This document shows, piece after piece, positions 25,640 through 38,800 of a stretch of 64,000 bases of DNA. The stretch lies in contig NC_051430.1 of the NCBI RefSeq assembly GCF_001649575.2, positions 15,058,433 through 15,122,432 of the forward strand. Direction: 5' to 3'. Numbering within the stretch: the first letter of the stretch is position 1; every line of letters begins with the position of its first letter. The translations under genes were made by a program, and so were the position numbers. The notes under the pieces were generated by a model. That model made no database searches and had not been told where the DNA came from. It was given only the letters and a program-made list of their open reading frames with translations. This stretch comes from Kryptolebias marmoratus (taxonomy: Eukaryota; Chordata; Actinopteri; Cyprinodontiformes; Rivulidae).

Positions 25640-25752
25640 GTCTAGACTGGCTGATTTTGTAGCAAACTGCTGGACAACTTCGCACCCTGGGAGCACCTGT
25701 CCCAACCCAGACAATCCCTACGCCTGCTCAGCTTCTTATGCAAGGCTCATCG
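25640..25752 (+). CDS. gfra2: GDNF family receptor alpha exon (domain 3, first part)
   Basis: A 113-bp exon lies between a pyrimidine-rich TCGCTAG acceptor and a GTCAGT donor. It completes the Arg codon left open by the previous exon and continues SRLADFVANC. Next come a Cys-rich segment (CPNPDNPYAC) and SYARLI, and it leaves one base of a Gly codon. CRSRLADF at this exon junction is a conserved signature of GFRA1 and GFRA2. These are residues 127-163 of the partial protein. Domain 3 stabilises the ligand-binding fold in known family members. Confidence 0.93.
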
Positions 25753-26746
25753 GTCAGTACGTAGCTCTGAGTGACTCTGTGACTGCTTGAGAATCTGAAA
25801 AGTAGGGGCTAAAACTGGTGGGTCCATAAAAAAAAGCTGCAGATTCAGAAAATATATCCAAAAATTAATATACACTGTTTGATAAAGAACAAAATGATGT
25901 ATGACTGCAGGTTGGTCTGGTTTTATCACAAGTACCAGCCTGAGGATTTGGACACCTTGTTTTTTTTTCCACCTGGTCTGATATCTCTAGCAGCAGACTG
26001 GACATCAGTTCAGTACCAGAAGTAAATTAAAGAGTGGAGGCACTGAGAGAGTGTTTACTTAATTAAAACACTCAACGACCATCTGTTTGCTCGAAACAAA
26101 TGTTGTGCAAATAATGTAACTAGTGACAAATCGGTCCATACATATTTTCTATTTCCAGCCAGCAGCAGCACCTAGGTGATGTTGTTGAGGCATCGCAGGG
26201 ATTAAAAAAAGATTTGTAAATGCAGATCTACACACAAAAAAATTATATTTATATATATAAATATATATTGCCACTGCTTAATGGTTGCTGAAGTGTCCAT
26301 ATTTCAGCATCAGTCAGTGCCTCACCACCATCTGTCATAAATGATGCAGTGTGAAGTGGTATTATGCCACAATGCTTCCTGGATTTTTCTGTAAAAATGT
26401 TACTCAAAGTGCAGCTAACGCTTTTATGACTCCCGCTGAAAGCATCGACATAGAGAGAGACATTTGAAGAGTAAAATGTTTTGTTGCTGCAGAGCTGTGT
26501 TCAGACAGGGCAAACACTTCCTAAAGCAACTACTTTGCAAAAACATTTATAACGTAATGGCCTCTTTACATCTAAATAAAGCATTACAGGATGGTTCCTG
26601 TAAACTCAAACAGAGCAAGTTCTTCCCTGTGACTAATATTCTGCTGCACATTTTACATACTTGCACTAAATGTAGTCCATTATTCTCCATTAGTGACCTA
26701 TAGCTGTCCTAATGAGTGTTGTGTTTATGTGTAAAAACCTTTGCAG
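25753..26746 (+). other. gfra intron (994 bp)
   Basis: A GT-AG intron. Apart from AT-rich patches (for example ATATATAAATATATAT near 26250) I see nothing in it. Confidence 0.88.
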
Positions 26747-26887
26747 GGACAGAAATGACCCCCAACTATGTTGACAACAGCTTCACCAACTGGACCATCT
26801 CGCCGTGGTGTACCTGTAAGGGCAGTGGAAACAACGAGGAGGAATGTATCAACTTCCTGCGGCTTTTCACCGACAACACGTGCCTAA
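26747..26887 (+). CDS. gfra2: GDNF family receptor alpha exon (domain 3, second part)
   Basis: A 141-bp exon lies between a TTTGCAG acceptor and a GTGAGC donor. It completes Gly and reads TEMTPNYVDNSFTNW, SPWCTCKGSGN, EEECINFLRLF and TDNTCL, then leaves the first base of an Arg codon. MTPNYVD, CxCxGSGNxEEEC and NxCL are conserved in the family, and the acidic GSGN-EEEC form resembles GFRA2. An N-W-T sequon (residues 178-180 of the partial protein) is a potential N-glycosylation site. These are residues 165-210 of the partial protein. Confidence 0.94.
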
Positions 26888-27299
26888 GTGAGCCAACCCG
26901 ACACGTGCATTATTCTGCATACATCTGAAATGTAATTTGCAACTGATAGGGCTCCAGCAGTCATGTAATATTGATGAGAGCAAAAGTGTCTTTTGCAGTA
27001 GTTACTCTTGCTAACATGCCACAGCAGTCTGAGCCATGAACTTCAGGCTAATGCAACTTTAATGGTTTCATGTCAGCTTCTGCTTTCCAGTGAAGTTTAG
27101 CTCTTCAGCAAGATATTTGCTGATATTACTGAGAAGTGGAAGGTGGAGAGTGAGGGGGGGATGGTATTATATGTGTGGGGAGTAGAGGCTGTTTAAAATA
27201 TCAGTAAATTCTTTTTAGGTCCCATTAAAAGCTGAATACAAAATATTTTTTTTGTTTGTAAATAAAAGAAGAAATCAAACCAGCTAGAATGAAATAAAA

Positions 27300-28165
27300 A
27301 AATAAATGCATATCTCCCGCTACTTTTCATGCCAGAATTTTAAACTAAAACTGTCTAATGCTGACGAGAGATGAACCTTTAGCTGTTTTAGTTAAACTTT
27401 GTAAATAGCGCTATGAGCAAACTCATGCAGTACTGTGGAGCCTTACGAGGTTGTGAATGACTCTCAGCTACTACCCCATCTGATTTGGAAAATCTGGAAA
27501 ACTGACTAAGTTATAGTCAGTTCTGTGTTGGGTATTGTTTATTAGCTGTGGTGGCCACTTTGAATTGCGGTTATTCCATAACTTAATCAGTTGTAGATGG
27601 GCAGCCAATGATTACTTTTGAAGAGTTTCATTAAAATCCATCCAGTAGTTCATGAGATATTTTGCTAACAAAGTAATTGGGCTGAGGACTAGAGTTAATG
27701 CCCAAGGTTTAAACAAATGCATTGCACAATGTGCAGTGGTCAAAGTATATCTGGGTGATAATGCTTAGCAACTATCACACAAAACTTTAGCTAAATATTT
27801 ATAAAACTGCCTGACTTAAAGCCATGTTCATGTTTGTGAAAATCAGTTGGCTGTGGTAGCCATCCTAAATTAGGTTTACTCCAAAAGTTAATGAGTTGTA
27901 GATGTACACCCACTGGTTACTTTCTGAGAGTATATTACATCTGCCGAGTGGTTCATGACATATTTTGCTAACAGACAGACACAGTTGACAGTGTGGTTAA
28001 TGGAGAATTTTTTTTTAAAACAGATCCCACATGATCTTTTAGGTTTCAGAGTGGGTGTTGGAAATGAGTCTCAGCTACGAAATCTATACAATGGTTCATG
28101 AGATACTCTGCCGCTACTACACACACACACACAGACATGTGCAAAAGCATTATCGCCTTTTGGGG
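27300..28165 (+). repeat. Repeat family A, copy 2 (internally repeated)
   Basis: It starts ATGCATATCTCCCGC. The block AGCTGTGGTGGCCA, then TTCATTAAAATCCATCCAG, then TTCATGAGATATTTTGCTAAC occurs once at 27545-27670 and again in altered form at 27850-27972. This copy therefore holds two internal units plus a third partial unit at about 28040-28110. It ends with a short (CA)n and GCAAAAGCATTATCGCC, also seen at the end of the 42.2-kb copy. Confidence 0.7.
28119..28133. repeat. Short (CA)n tract
   Basis: Six CA units near the end of a family A copy. A matching position in the 42.2-kb copy suggests it belongs to the element. Confidence 0.7.
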
Positions 28166-30779
28166 TTGGGCAGTAAAGATTTAATTTGTTTGTCAAAAAA
28201 GGAAAAAACACCATCTCAATTGAAAATTTAAAAAAATATATTTCTGGGTGAATGAACACATGGATGGAGGAATGAGTCAAAGGATGGGCCTGAAGTCCGA
28301 TTAAAAACTTATCTGGATTCAACTTCTCCACACTCATCCCCCTATCTGTGGAATAAATTGGAATTAAATATTCTTATTTTTTCAGAAGCACATATTCTTT
28401 TTTTTTATCATTCCTTAGTCCTCCCGTGAGTAAGATCTACCCAGGCTTTAATACAAAAGAAACCATTTGCATGTCATTTTCCCATTTAATCTGAAAGAGC
28501 TTATCCTTTTTGGGAGAAGGATGTCATGAAAAGAAACCGACTAGCAGAAATTAAATAATAGGGTAAGCTGAGTAAAATACATATCATTTGTACAGCTGAT
28601 GCATAATACAAGAGTGCAGTGGGACAGAGGGCCTATTTTCAAATATCCTCATGCTTTTTTTCCGCTCTAAAGTAAAAACGAGCAAGCTTCTTCCTTGTTA
28701 TGGCATAGCAAGGGGTGTCATCAGCCCTATCAAGACACCATTGCCTTTAACATGTTCCATTGTGTGGATAATGCTTTCAGACCATTTCAATAGATTGCTG
28801 GGTTTCCGTTTTAGCTGAGTGTGCAGGATGAGGGATGAGACTGGGAGCTGAGGAGGCGTCTTGAAAAATAACACAAAATGCAGCATCTCCTCACTGCAGT
28901 CAAGGGGAACAGGCCATAAACTTCCACTTTTACCAGGAAGGAGGATATACAGAAAAACATAAAGTCACTGAACAGTACAGCACATGTTCAACCCCCTCTT
29001 AACCTGTGAGGCGTTAAAACACCTTTTCATGGAAAGAGTCAAAACTGTGGCTTTGGTCTTGGGATAGAAGCAATAAAAAGTGTTAGCAAGTGACCCTATC
29101 TTGATCTTAATGATAGTCACCAAAAGAAAAAAAATAATTTTGAAAAAGTACAACTCAATAGAGTTAATACTTGATATTTATGACATCCAATTAGTACCCA
29201 CTGGTGACTCATAGCAACTTCTGAAACTTTACTTTTGACATTTTTGCTTTTTATTCCTCTTGATATCTCTTATGCTTCTGTCGTCTTTAAATGCCACAGG
29301 TTTAACTTCAAGTCGGGACATTTTATGAGCTGAACTTTACTTGAACATGCAGGCATCTTTAAAATAATGGACATGCTGGGGTTTTCAGCATGCTTAACAC
29401 AGCAATTGATTGTCTTTGAGACGATGCCCGCAGATAAGAGTATCATCCTTTACCAAAGCTCCAAAGAAAATTTACTTCTCAATCATTTCTTCATTTTATA
29501 TTTTAAAATATAAACAAATAGAAGTTATTTTTGATATAAAAAGTAGTTGCAACCTTACCTCAAGAAACTAGTAACGCCTGTTTTTTGCTGAAAAGATTTA
29601 TAGCAATTTATCATTTTTGGTCAACGTTATGTGAAAAGGAACTTTTTATACAAACTGTCTATGTCTAAATTTTATTTTGAGAGTTGACCTTGTTTAAATT
29701 AACCATCTGCTGAAATTTACATTACCTGTATTTTGGCTACAGTGGAACTGAATATTCTGCTTTTAGTCCCTTTTTTAGTCCTAAATATTCAGCAACCACA
29801 ACCATTTTTCTAAATACTTTTTATTTGCTGGCCTATGGAAACTACACTGACAATAGCAACATTAATGTCATTGTTGTTAACAGTGTTTTAAATATAAAAG
29901 AAAGATTCTGTTTGAGGATTTAAACTTTTTTTCTGTCTATATGTGGATGGGAGATGCAAATGCAGTTTTGCATTTTGCATTTTTTTGCATTTGCGTTTTT
30001 TCAATTATCCAGAGTAGCGTGGACAAGGCATTTATCTGGTGCTTTACTGATAACCCAATGTGTTTTTTAGGAAATTAACGGTTCCACAATGTGGTGATGC
30101 TATTTTTTTAATCTGGTGGCCAGCTTGTGTTAGCTAACTTGGTTTGCTTCTCTTGGCCGGTGATGCTATAACTCCATTCTGCCGTTAAATAATAGAAAGC
30201 CAAACCTTTTATAGCACTGAGTTACACAGATTGGAGCTAGTTTCAACTATTTGATTTTAACATTTGACAAACTTTTCAACTTGGAATAGTTTTCAGCCAT
30301 TCGATTTTCACTTTATCAAAAATTACACTTTTGAGCAAGTTTCAGTCTGTGGATTTTCCACCAACTGCCACTGTGATCATGTCCTCGGATTATGATCTAC
30401 TCAAGAGGGCAAACGAAAAGACTTGTGACCTTTAGAAGATTATCAAAAGGCTTTTTGATGAACTCATGAGGAAGGCTTTTCTCTTAAGCAGCTTCATCAA
30501 CGTAGCTTCAGGGAAGTCAAAACAGACTGAAGGATATATTCTGTCAGTACTTTTATCAGACCTTCAATTTAAAACAGCCTTGCAAATTTTGCAGACAGTA
30601 ATGTCTGTCTGAAGGTCATGGACTAATCTTTGTTTTTCAAAATTCTTTCTGTCCTGTTGGTTTTAAGCAATAGTCTTTTACATATCACCTAAGAGAATTT
30701 TAGTTTTGATGCACAACACTTGTTTTTTGATTCCTGTTTTTGTCAGCTGAAACATTCTTAAAATACAAAAAAAAAGGAA

Positions 30780-31130
30780 TTTATTTCATCTGCTCACTTG
30801 CAAAAAGCAATTCATCTACCCTCACCTTGACTACTGTAAAGCACCGTATTTTGTTTGGAGTCAGCGCTCTTTCCAGCAGCTTGTGTTGGTTCGAAACTTC
30901 CCTCATCACCAAAAGATGCATCACTTGTTTTGGCCTCCCTGCACTGACTCAATGTTAGATTTTTGTGTTCCTTTTAAGGTTTTACTGCTCACATTCAGAC
31001 AATTAAATGGACTCAAGAAATTGAACTGCCATTGGCACAGGTAGTGGCCCCAACTATACCTCGGTAATTTTGTGACAGAGGGAGTCTTTTCCATTAGGGC
31101 TCAAATTTTATGGAACGTGTGTCTGTGGGT
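30780..31130 (+). mobile_element. LINE relic (L2/Rex1-like RT C-terminus)
   Basis: Broken frames recall the end of fish LINE ORF2: HLDYCKAPYFVWSQRSF-like at about 30820-30870, VPFKVLLLTFRQLNGL at about 30966-31015, and VFSIRAQILWN at 31080-31110. Stops and indels interrupt them. It is truncated on the right by the CA/TA microsatellite. Confidence 0.6.
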
Positions 31131-31160
31131 GTGCAGGGGTGGGTGGTGGCGGTGTATACA

Positions 31161-31186
31161 CTCACACACCCACACACACACACACG

Positions 31187-31232
<46 letters not shown>
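31161..31232. repeat. Compound (CA)n-(TA)n microsatellite
   Basis: A CA run (about 31163-31185) is followed by about twenty TA units up to 31231. Confidence 0.95.
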
Positions 31233-31236
<4 letters not shown>

Positions 31237-32840
31237 GCATATCTTCTTGTATTTCATCATTTCTTACTTCATCTGAGCATGCAGGTAGGCCAATGCACAT
31301 GGTTAAAAGAAAAATTGCCCAGAATCATTAAAAAATTGAGGCACAATTGGCAACAAACTTAATCACTCAGTGTAACATGGTGCAGTGAAGTGTCTTGGGT
31401 GAGAAGGAGGGGCGGGCCCCCATCCAACTAGTTTGATTTATGACTTGATTTCCCCGTCTTAAAGAATCTGTAGGGGGATAGCTAGCTTTAGCTGACCCTG
31501 ACAAACAGATGTGTAACATCACACGTCTCAGCAGTTCTCCACCGGCTCTTCACTGCCAGCAATGAAGTTTTAAGGCTTCACCGATGAGCTCAAATATTCT
31601 CCAAGCTCAAGGAGATGTTTTTGAAAGTTTTTGAATGAGTTTTTGAAACAGGAATGCTTTTCAATGAGCTATTCGTACACATTTATGTGTTTACCTTTTT
31701 TTGTGTCTTGCTCTGCTTTATATATAATAGACTGCGTAGGTGGGCAGAAAACGTGGAAGATGAGAGCATGCATGAGGAGCACCAGGAGTGTGTGACCGTT
31801 GGATTATTCATGTGCATTCCCCCACTATCCTGTTTGTCCCTTTATATGGTGGTGGGGAAATGCCATTTCTCTTTTGTTTGGGAATGTTTTGAATTTGATC
31901 AGTCACATGAATCTATTCAAAGTCATCTCTGCACGCTGACCTTATAATGAAGGTGGCTGCCAGGCAATTACATCTCTTGCTTTCGCCCTGCCTGAACAAA
32001 GAGAAGCGAGCTTTGTGTTTTAAACGGATGAGCAATGAAAAGGTACTCAGCCCCTGTGTTACTACATCTAGCTGAAAAGCAGGCTGAACATGGATTTATC
32101 ACATTTTTGCAGACTTGCACATACACTCACAGAATTACACCCATGCATGCAGTAAATCTGTTAGCGCAGATACGCTACCACTCACATGAGTTTACAGACT
32201 GCTGCCCTCAGTATAAACTGCTTGATTTTCTACCATCCAATAGAGTTTATTTTAATTCTATGCTGGCAAACAAAAAAAAAGGGTTCATAATCTTGAATGT
32301 GGACATTTTGTCACTATTTGGTCAGCTTGTTGCAATTTTCAGAGCAGCTGTTGTTACATAAAAGCATTTTTGTAATGAGGCAAGACCATGAGCCAGAGTT
32401 GTTTGTATTTGATAAATGTGTCCATTTTTTTTCTCGGGGCTTTTCTAATGGAAGCAAAATAACTTGCTAAATTGACAGGATAAACATGTAATGCAGGAGA
32501 GAAAAAAAGAGCACATTTTACTACAATAAACATTCGGTAATATTGGCCTTTTGTTAGACAGTAACATCCAAAGTGGCCTTCTTAGTGACAGATTTCAGAA
32601 ACAAATTTCTAATTTGTTTGTCATGAGTTTCGCATGAAACTCTCAAGCTTAAAAATTGGCTCTCTGTACTCATTTTTTAACTCTCCCTTCTTCAATCTGT
32701 TCCTCTGCCCTGCCTCATTCCCACGGTTGGAGAAGACTGGGCAGGGGACCAAGACGATGACTTAGAGCTGTCTGTCTGCTCGCTGGCTTCTCGCTGAGGT
32801 GGAAGTCAAATACAAATGACTTTATTCTCTGTCCCTGCAG

Positions 32841-32971
32841 GAAATGCTATTCAGGCTTTTGGTTATGGGATAGACATCATACCAGGCAAAAATGTGACTG
32901 TCCCGAGCCCCTTGGCAACATCGCCCGACTGGACGGCAAGCTTCACATATCCCTCTGTCACTTTCCCAAAG
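32841..32971 (+). CDS. gfra2: GDNF family receptor alpha exon (end of domain 3 and linker)
   Basis: A 131-bp exon lies between a CCCTGCAG acceptor and a GTAATT donor. It completes Arg and reads NAIQAFGYG, the most conserved C-terminal signature of GFRA1, 2 and 4. A non-conserved linker rich in Pro, Ser and Thr follows, with an N-V-T sequon. The exon ends in phase 0 at Pro-Lys. The family usually reads NAIQAFGNG; Tyr replaces Asn here. These are residues 212-254 of the partial protein. Confidence 0.93.
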
Positions 32972-34228
32972 GTAATTCTTTTACACTGATTAATACAGCG
33001 TGTTACAAATGTCAAATTTATATGCAGGACACCATGTTAAGTTGTTCCTTACAGTTTAAAATTCAAACAGAATGTTATACAGGGAGTAACATTGTTACAT
33101 CGCCAACTTCTATATGCCTAAGTATGCCAAAATGGGACTCTTTGCAAGAAGAAACACAAAACCGCTCCTCCTCTCTGAATCCTTGAATGGGGGGGGATTT
33201 GGTGCTGATGCAAAATTCTAAAGCTCAACATGCGGCGCTGTTCATATCACATTCTATCTCCATTCTCGCCAAAGCAATTGGCATATCAAAACGAACGCTT
33301 GACGATAAGAGAGTTTATGTTACACCCAAGATGATGACATGTGGTTGAAATATCATATTTTCCTCCCAGACAATGGAAGAGTGAAAGAAATGAGCGATGG
33401 GGGTTTTAATCTGGATTAGAGCTTCTAAAATACTGGCCCACGGCCTGTTCTCTGCTGAATGCCGTCTACTTTGAACACTGCAGTCAACTCGACTAAAACT
33501 GGGTTCACTGTCTAGAGCAGAAAAGAAAAAACAAACAAACATTGCTTGTATCTGTGCAGCACAAACACATCAGTGTTTGTCTTTTAATAGATCTGTACTT
33601 CATTTTCTCTTCAAATAAATGTGAGGATGACAGCACCACCTCGTCTGCTGCAGACCCCACTACTCTCACTCTGTCTCTGTTGAACAGGAAAGAAATATTT
33701 CACCTTGCAGTTTTAGGCCAAGAATAGCTTGCTGTCGAGTTTAATTAGTCCTCACAATGAAATATTGTTCTGTTTTACAGATGTATTTTTGATGTGCAGC
33801 GCAGCCGTCAAGTGGATGACTAACAGTCTATTTCACCTTTTGCAGGAGACCCACTCACCTAGTTTGGCTGAATTAGACGGCTTTTTGTGAAACATTCTGC
33901 TGCTGTTGTTATTGTTCATGTCATTATTCAGTGACTATTACAGATCCCAATCCAAAGCAATGAGCGGTGTTTATGAATGAATGACTCCCATTAAGACGTA
34001 TCAAATCACAGCCATTAAATGGTCACACTTCACCCGGAGGCATTCATTGTTGTGCTTTACACCGAAACCCTCATTGTTGGTATGACAGCAAATTAAAACC
34101 TTAAAAAATGTAGCAAAGAGGAAAATTAATGGACAAGCACTTCTGATAACAATAACAGTGTGGATGTTTGGGAAAGGTACCGGAGACAGTGAGTTGGAGA
34201 GGACGGCAGAGTGAGAATAGATGATGTG

Positions 34229-34250
34229 GTGTGTGTGTGTGTGTGTGTTT
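34229..34250. repeat. (GT)n microsatellite
   Basis: About ten GT units. Confidence 0.9.
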
Positions 34251-34560
34251 GTGCCAGTATTGATGCACTGCTCGGTGCCTGTCTCACTGCAGCATGGTGT
34301 TTAATTTATTGTAAAAATGGTAATTAGGAAACAATAAGACATGTGATTACTCAAGCAGGAAGTTTATAATTAGGGAGGGAGCTGGTAGGGACATTTTGGG
34401 CGGCCCTGCATTCTCAGACAACTATGGCTGGCAATTAAAACTTGTCAAACTTCCATGGCAGATAAATTGGGGGAGTGTTGTTATGGTATGAGTCCTGTTG
34501 GCAGAAGAAAGATTGCCCAGAGCTGTAAACCGCATAGCGACCAGCACTTAAAAACACATG

Positions 34561-34561
<1 letters not shown>

Positions 34562-34593
<32 letters not shown>
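34562..34593. repeat. (GT)n microsatellite
   Basis: About fifteen uninterrupted GT units. Confidence 0.95.
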
Positions 34594-34594
<1 letters not shown>

Positions 34595-34959
34595 ACATGA
34601 CCACAGACTATATGAGTAAAAACAAAAGACAAGGTGTGTGATGGATGGATAGACACTATCATATTTACAGAGTATAGGATAATCTGCAGCCTGGGACTGA
34701 TCGTGTCAGTCATGCTGCTCTTTTATATGCTGCACAATATTTTTTCAGCCAATTTACATGCATATTTATTCAACATGTCAGTTGTTGTGGGCTTTGGCAT
34801 GCTTAAAGAGTAAACATGTGGGCTGAAGCTTTGTCTATTTTAAACATGCTTCCAGATTAGGTTCGGTTGATCTCTGTGGTGCTTAAATATCCCCATTTCC
34901 TGCATTTACTTTAAGGTTCCTAGTGTCATTTTTTTTTTAGTAGCTATTGTTTTCTTGTA

Positions 34960-35855
34960 TTTTTCCAAATTTAGCTTCTCTCAATTGGCTCCCTGTAAAA
35001 TTTAAACTGCTACTTCTAACATATAAAGAGCTCAACAATCAAACTCTGTCTTATATTAAAGAGCTTATTGTTTCAAATTTCAAATAACAGAACATCTTGC
35101 TCTCAGACTGCAAATTTTCTTGTGGTTCTTTGAGTGTCTAAAAGTAGAATAGGAGGCAGCCCTCTCAGCTTTTAGGCTCTGTCTGGTGGAACCAACTTAT
35201 AGTTTGTGAGGTTGACAATATTTTATTTTGAAGACTAAGTTTAAGATTTTGTTTTTGATCAATCCTATAGTTAGGGTTGGCTTGGGTTTCCTGAGCCGTT
35301 CCTTAGTTATGCTGCTATAGGCTTAGACGGCTGGAGGACATACTGATCCCATTTTCTCACTCTGCTCTCTTTACTCTCCATACTCTACACTTTCCATTTG
35401 CAATTATTGCTGTCACTAACTTTGGGTTCTTTGCAAAATTTTACATAGAAGCTACATCTGGACCAATCCTTCTGTAGCTCTTTCCTGTCTTCTCAAACCC
35501 CAGTCGGCTGAGGCAGATGGCCGCTCATCCTGAGCCTGGTTCTGCTGGAGGTTTCTTCCTGTTAAAAGGAAGTTGTTCCTTTCCACCATCACCATTTGTT
35601 GTTCAGGATGAGGGATTGCACGAAAGGGAAAATTCAATGCAATCTGCTGGCTTTGTTAGCTAGACAGCTTTTCACTAATTGGCATTTTATATTGTATGTG
35701 AACGCAGTGTATTATTATTGGATTGAATTACTCTAAATTTGAATCTGGATTTGTTCTGAACTAAATTTGAACCTACTATTTTTGGTATATGGTGCCCTGG
35801 GATGATTTTTGTTGCAAATTGATTATTTATAAATAAACTGAATTGAACTGAATTG
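34960..35855 (+). mobile_element. Rex1-like LINE relic with 3' tail
   Basis: The region near 34975-35210 translates in fragments to LNWLPVKFKLLLLTYKELN, then LSDCKFSCGSLSV and LGSVWWNQLIV. This matches the C-terminus of Rex1/L2-type ORF2 with stops. The 3' UTR carries CCTGTTAAAAGGAAGTTGTTCC, then GATTATTTATAAATAAACTG, and ends in GAATT repeats at about 35838-35855. The GAATT tail and the CTGTTAAAAGG block are typical of fish Rex1-type elements. It is inactive. Confidence 0.68.
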
Positions 35856-38800
35856 TGTATATAATTTGTAATACACAATCAAGTTCATTTTAAACTTCCA
35901 CCAGTCCACATTTTACTGGAGCTCTGTTCCATGTCCCACTTGCTTTGAGTCTTTTTTTTTTTTTTTTGCATAAACAAACACTTGACCTTTTTTAAGAAAT
36001 CATGTGTAAATGATTTGGATACTTTTAATAAATCAAATTATTAACGCAGTAGTAAATTGTGATATTGCAGCGATCTATTAGCAGTGGCCTGATTAGTAAC
36101 CATGACAGTAAGACTGATCTTATAGCATCAGTGATACACTTCCATTTAACACTCTTACACTTCTGATCTGTATCCAACCAGTCGCCAGATTAAAACGCTG
36201 TCATGTTAAGTTTGCATAGACTCCAAGTACTCAATGTACAATTGCCTTGTTTCTTGTGTTGCCATTTTCTGTGTTTTGAAACTGCAATGGCACAAGCCCA
36301 GGACTTATTAGTCAGAAAATATGCTCAGACTTTCTTTTTATCTGGGAGATTTGTGTTCAGTTCCAGTGACGGTACAGTTTATGCCTCAGAAACATGCAGT
36401 TTCTGCCTTTTGTTCTCCCTCACCATTTGACTAGGTTTGGGCAACAAAAGGTCTGTTAGAATTAGACGTTTAAGACAAGAACTTGAAGTCGGTCTTGCAT
36501 AAAATGTAGTCTTCAAAACTCTGTTTGTTGCTCTGAAAGCTTCCCTGTGAGAGAACGTGGGAGAGACTAGTCACCTGTTGTTTGATAAACACCGATTTGA
36601 TACCCGTCCAAAATTTTCAAAGGACCAAAAACTAGAGGGGAAAATTCAGCAATATGAGCAGACCTCTTACCAAAAAATAAATCTTTGTTTTTGCGTACAG
36701 GTGTGCTGTGCACTGTTCAAATCTATCAACACACTGGACTGCAGTCAAGTACTTAACAGCAAGAGTGAAATGAAGCTGAGTAAGAGGGGGTCAGCTATAA
36801 CGTTTCTTTTTATGTGTGTACATGGAGAGAGGCAAATGTTTTCCTATGCTTTGTGTTTTTTGATATATGATGCAGAAACTAAACAATTACAAATATATAT
36901 ATTAAGAATATAATTCAAATCCTGACTGAAACTGTAGTGCACTTATAAGCATCCAAAAAATGCCTAAAATTACCTCAATTTTCTTTTCAGAGCTGCGTGC
37001 TTGTGTTGCCACTGCTCCAGTGTAATTCTCTCACTGTTCATTTTCAACTCAGTTGAATGGAACTGACTGTGGACAGAAGCTACATAACCTGATTACTCGA
37101 TAACTCGCCTTGGGAAATGCAGCCCTGTTTACTGTAAACTTGACAGTGTTCTAACTGACGATAAAAATTGATCTCAACAGGAGGAGTTAGTTCAATGAAA
37201 AGTCAGATGTATCCTGAGCAGATTACGGCATGCACATGTGATTGCTCTCAGTCCTCTCTTTCTCTCCCCCTTTCTCACTCTCTCTCTGTGGGTGTGTAGA
37301 TGTTTTGACACTGGCTGTGTCCTGTCACGCTGTTTTGCATGTGTTTGTGCTTCAGTCACCCGTTTATGAGTGTGCGTACCTTCCCACAAGCCTGCGCGGA
37401 TGTGTGGATATTGGCTGCAGCCAGAGATCTGGACTCATGTCAACAGGCTGCTGCCACACATCACTGCCCTCGCTAATTAATTGGCTTTTAGTTGCGGATG
37501 TGTTTGGTGCATTGTCAAGCTGTCCTTACGCTCCCCCCCCTTTTTATAATACTTTGTAATAACATTGAGTTGTAAGTCATTTGCGAGTATTTAGTTGATG
37601 ATTTTTGTTGCTCGTTTATGACTTAATAAAAGACTTTGTTCATGCGCAAATGTATTTTGAATGTTTTGTAAATGATTTGTAATTTATAATTGACTTATGT
37701 TATAAAGCAGCCTCCCCAATTTTTTGGGTGCTTGTCAATTTAATAATTTCTTAGAGAAAAGTGAATGCACAAGCCAAGGTGCTGTGATAAGAGCAGCCCT
37801 TTTTCTTTTTCTCCTTCATGCTCTCCTCCCTTCTTAACAGGAGAAATGCATCTTCCTTGTAAATATAATTCAACACTATTTCCCTGCATCATTATTTATT
37901 TTCTCATTTATAAGTTACCTTGTTCTGGGGGAAGATGAGGAGCTGGTAGATAACACCCAAGTCGCTGCTGGTTTTTCTTTTTTTTTTTTTCTTCCTGTGT
38001 ACAGGGAAATGGACCAGTGTAATCTTTGCAAAGGTTGCTTTGGTGAAGATGAAGTGTGGGGAAAAAGGAGGAGGGGGTGGAGGAGGAGAAAATATTTCAT
38101 GTTCCCTATGATGTGCCTGTGTAATGCTCTGCTGGACTGAAAATGGTGCCTCTTCAGATTGAGAAGGACTTCTTTAACTTGAAGACAAATGGTTATGCTT
38201 GATGTAACAAGAATTGGAGCAAATTGGAAAAGTGCTCAAAATGCTAACAACTTTATGGAAGGACACATAATGAGGCCCATTGTGGTGGGAAGATAAAACT
38301 GGAACTCTGGAGGCCACAGAATTTAATATCTGGTCTGATTCCAGCCTCCCTCTCACCGTCCTAATGTGGTAAACTGCATACGCGTTTTGCCAACTGTACA
38401 TAAAGTTACTTTCTCCTGTACATGAAAAGGAGCACTGCAGTGTTTTGATTACACACAGTCAAACAATATGGTGTTGGGAATGCTTTTTTCAGCCCATATT
38501 TTCAGTGAGATATGCCTTATGAAAGATTGAAAAGAAACCCAAAGCCGCTGCTGGCTTCTGTAATGTACATTTGGCATGGTAGCATGTTTTTCTTGTAAAT
38601 AAAGTCTGTAATGATAGCTTTAAAAACTGTTCAAAAACTTGCTGGCACAACTTAAAAGTGTTTAGGAAAAGAAAAAAAAAATAATGCTTACAAGAAGCTT
38701 TTCTTTGTTGCCAACTTGTTTAAAAAGCAAGCAGCATACTAAGCAGCGGAGGCTTGAAATATACTTCACGTATCAAAACATTTGGTTGATCAAACACCTA

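Larger units (their letters stand above)
26888..32840 (+). other. gfra intron (5.95 kb)
   Basis: A GT-AG intron. It contains repeat family A (27.3-28.2 kb), a LINE relic (30.8-31.1 kb) and CA/TA microsatellites. Nothing is recognised in 28.2-30.7 and 31.7-32.8 kb. Confidence 0.88.

Noticed and set aside
31072..31362. Open frames through the CA/TA microsatellite
   Set aside because: The length comes from the stop-free simple repeat and a LINE relic.
31161..34593. CRISPR-like arrays in the repeat-rich intron
   Set aside because: The repeats are mono-, di- and tetranucleotide microsatellites without unique spacers.
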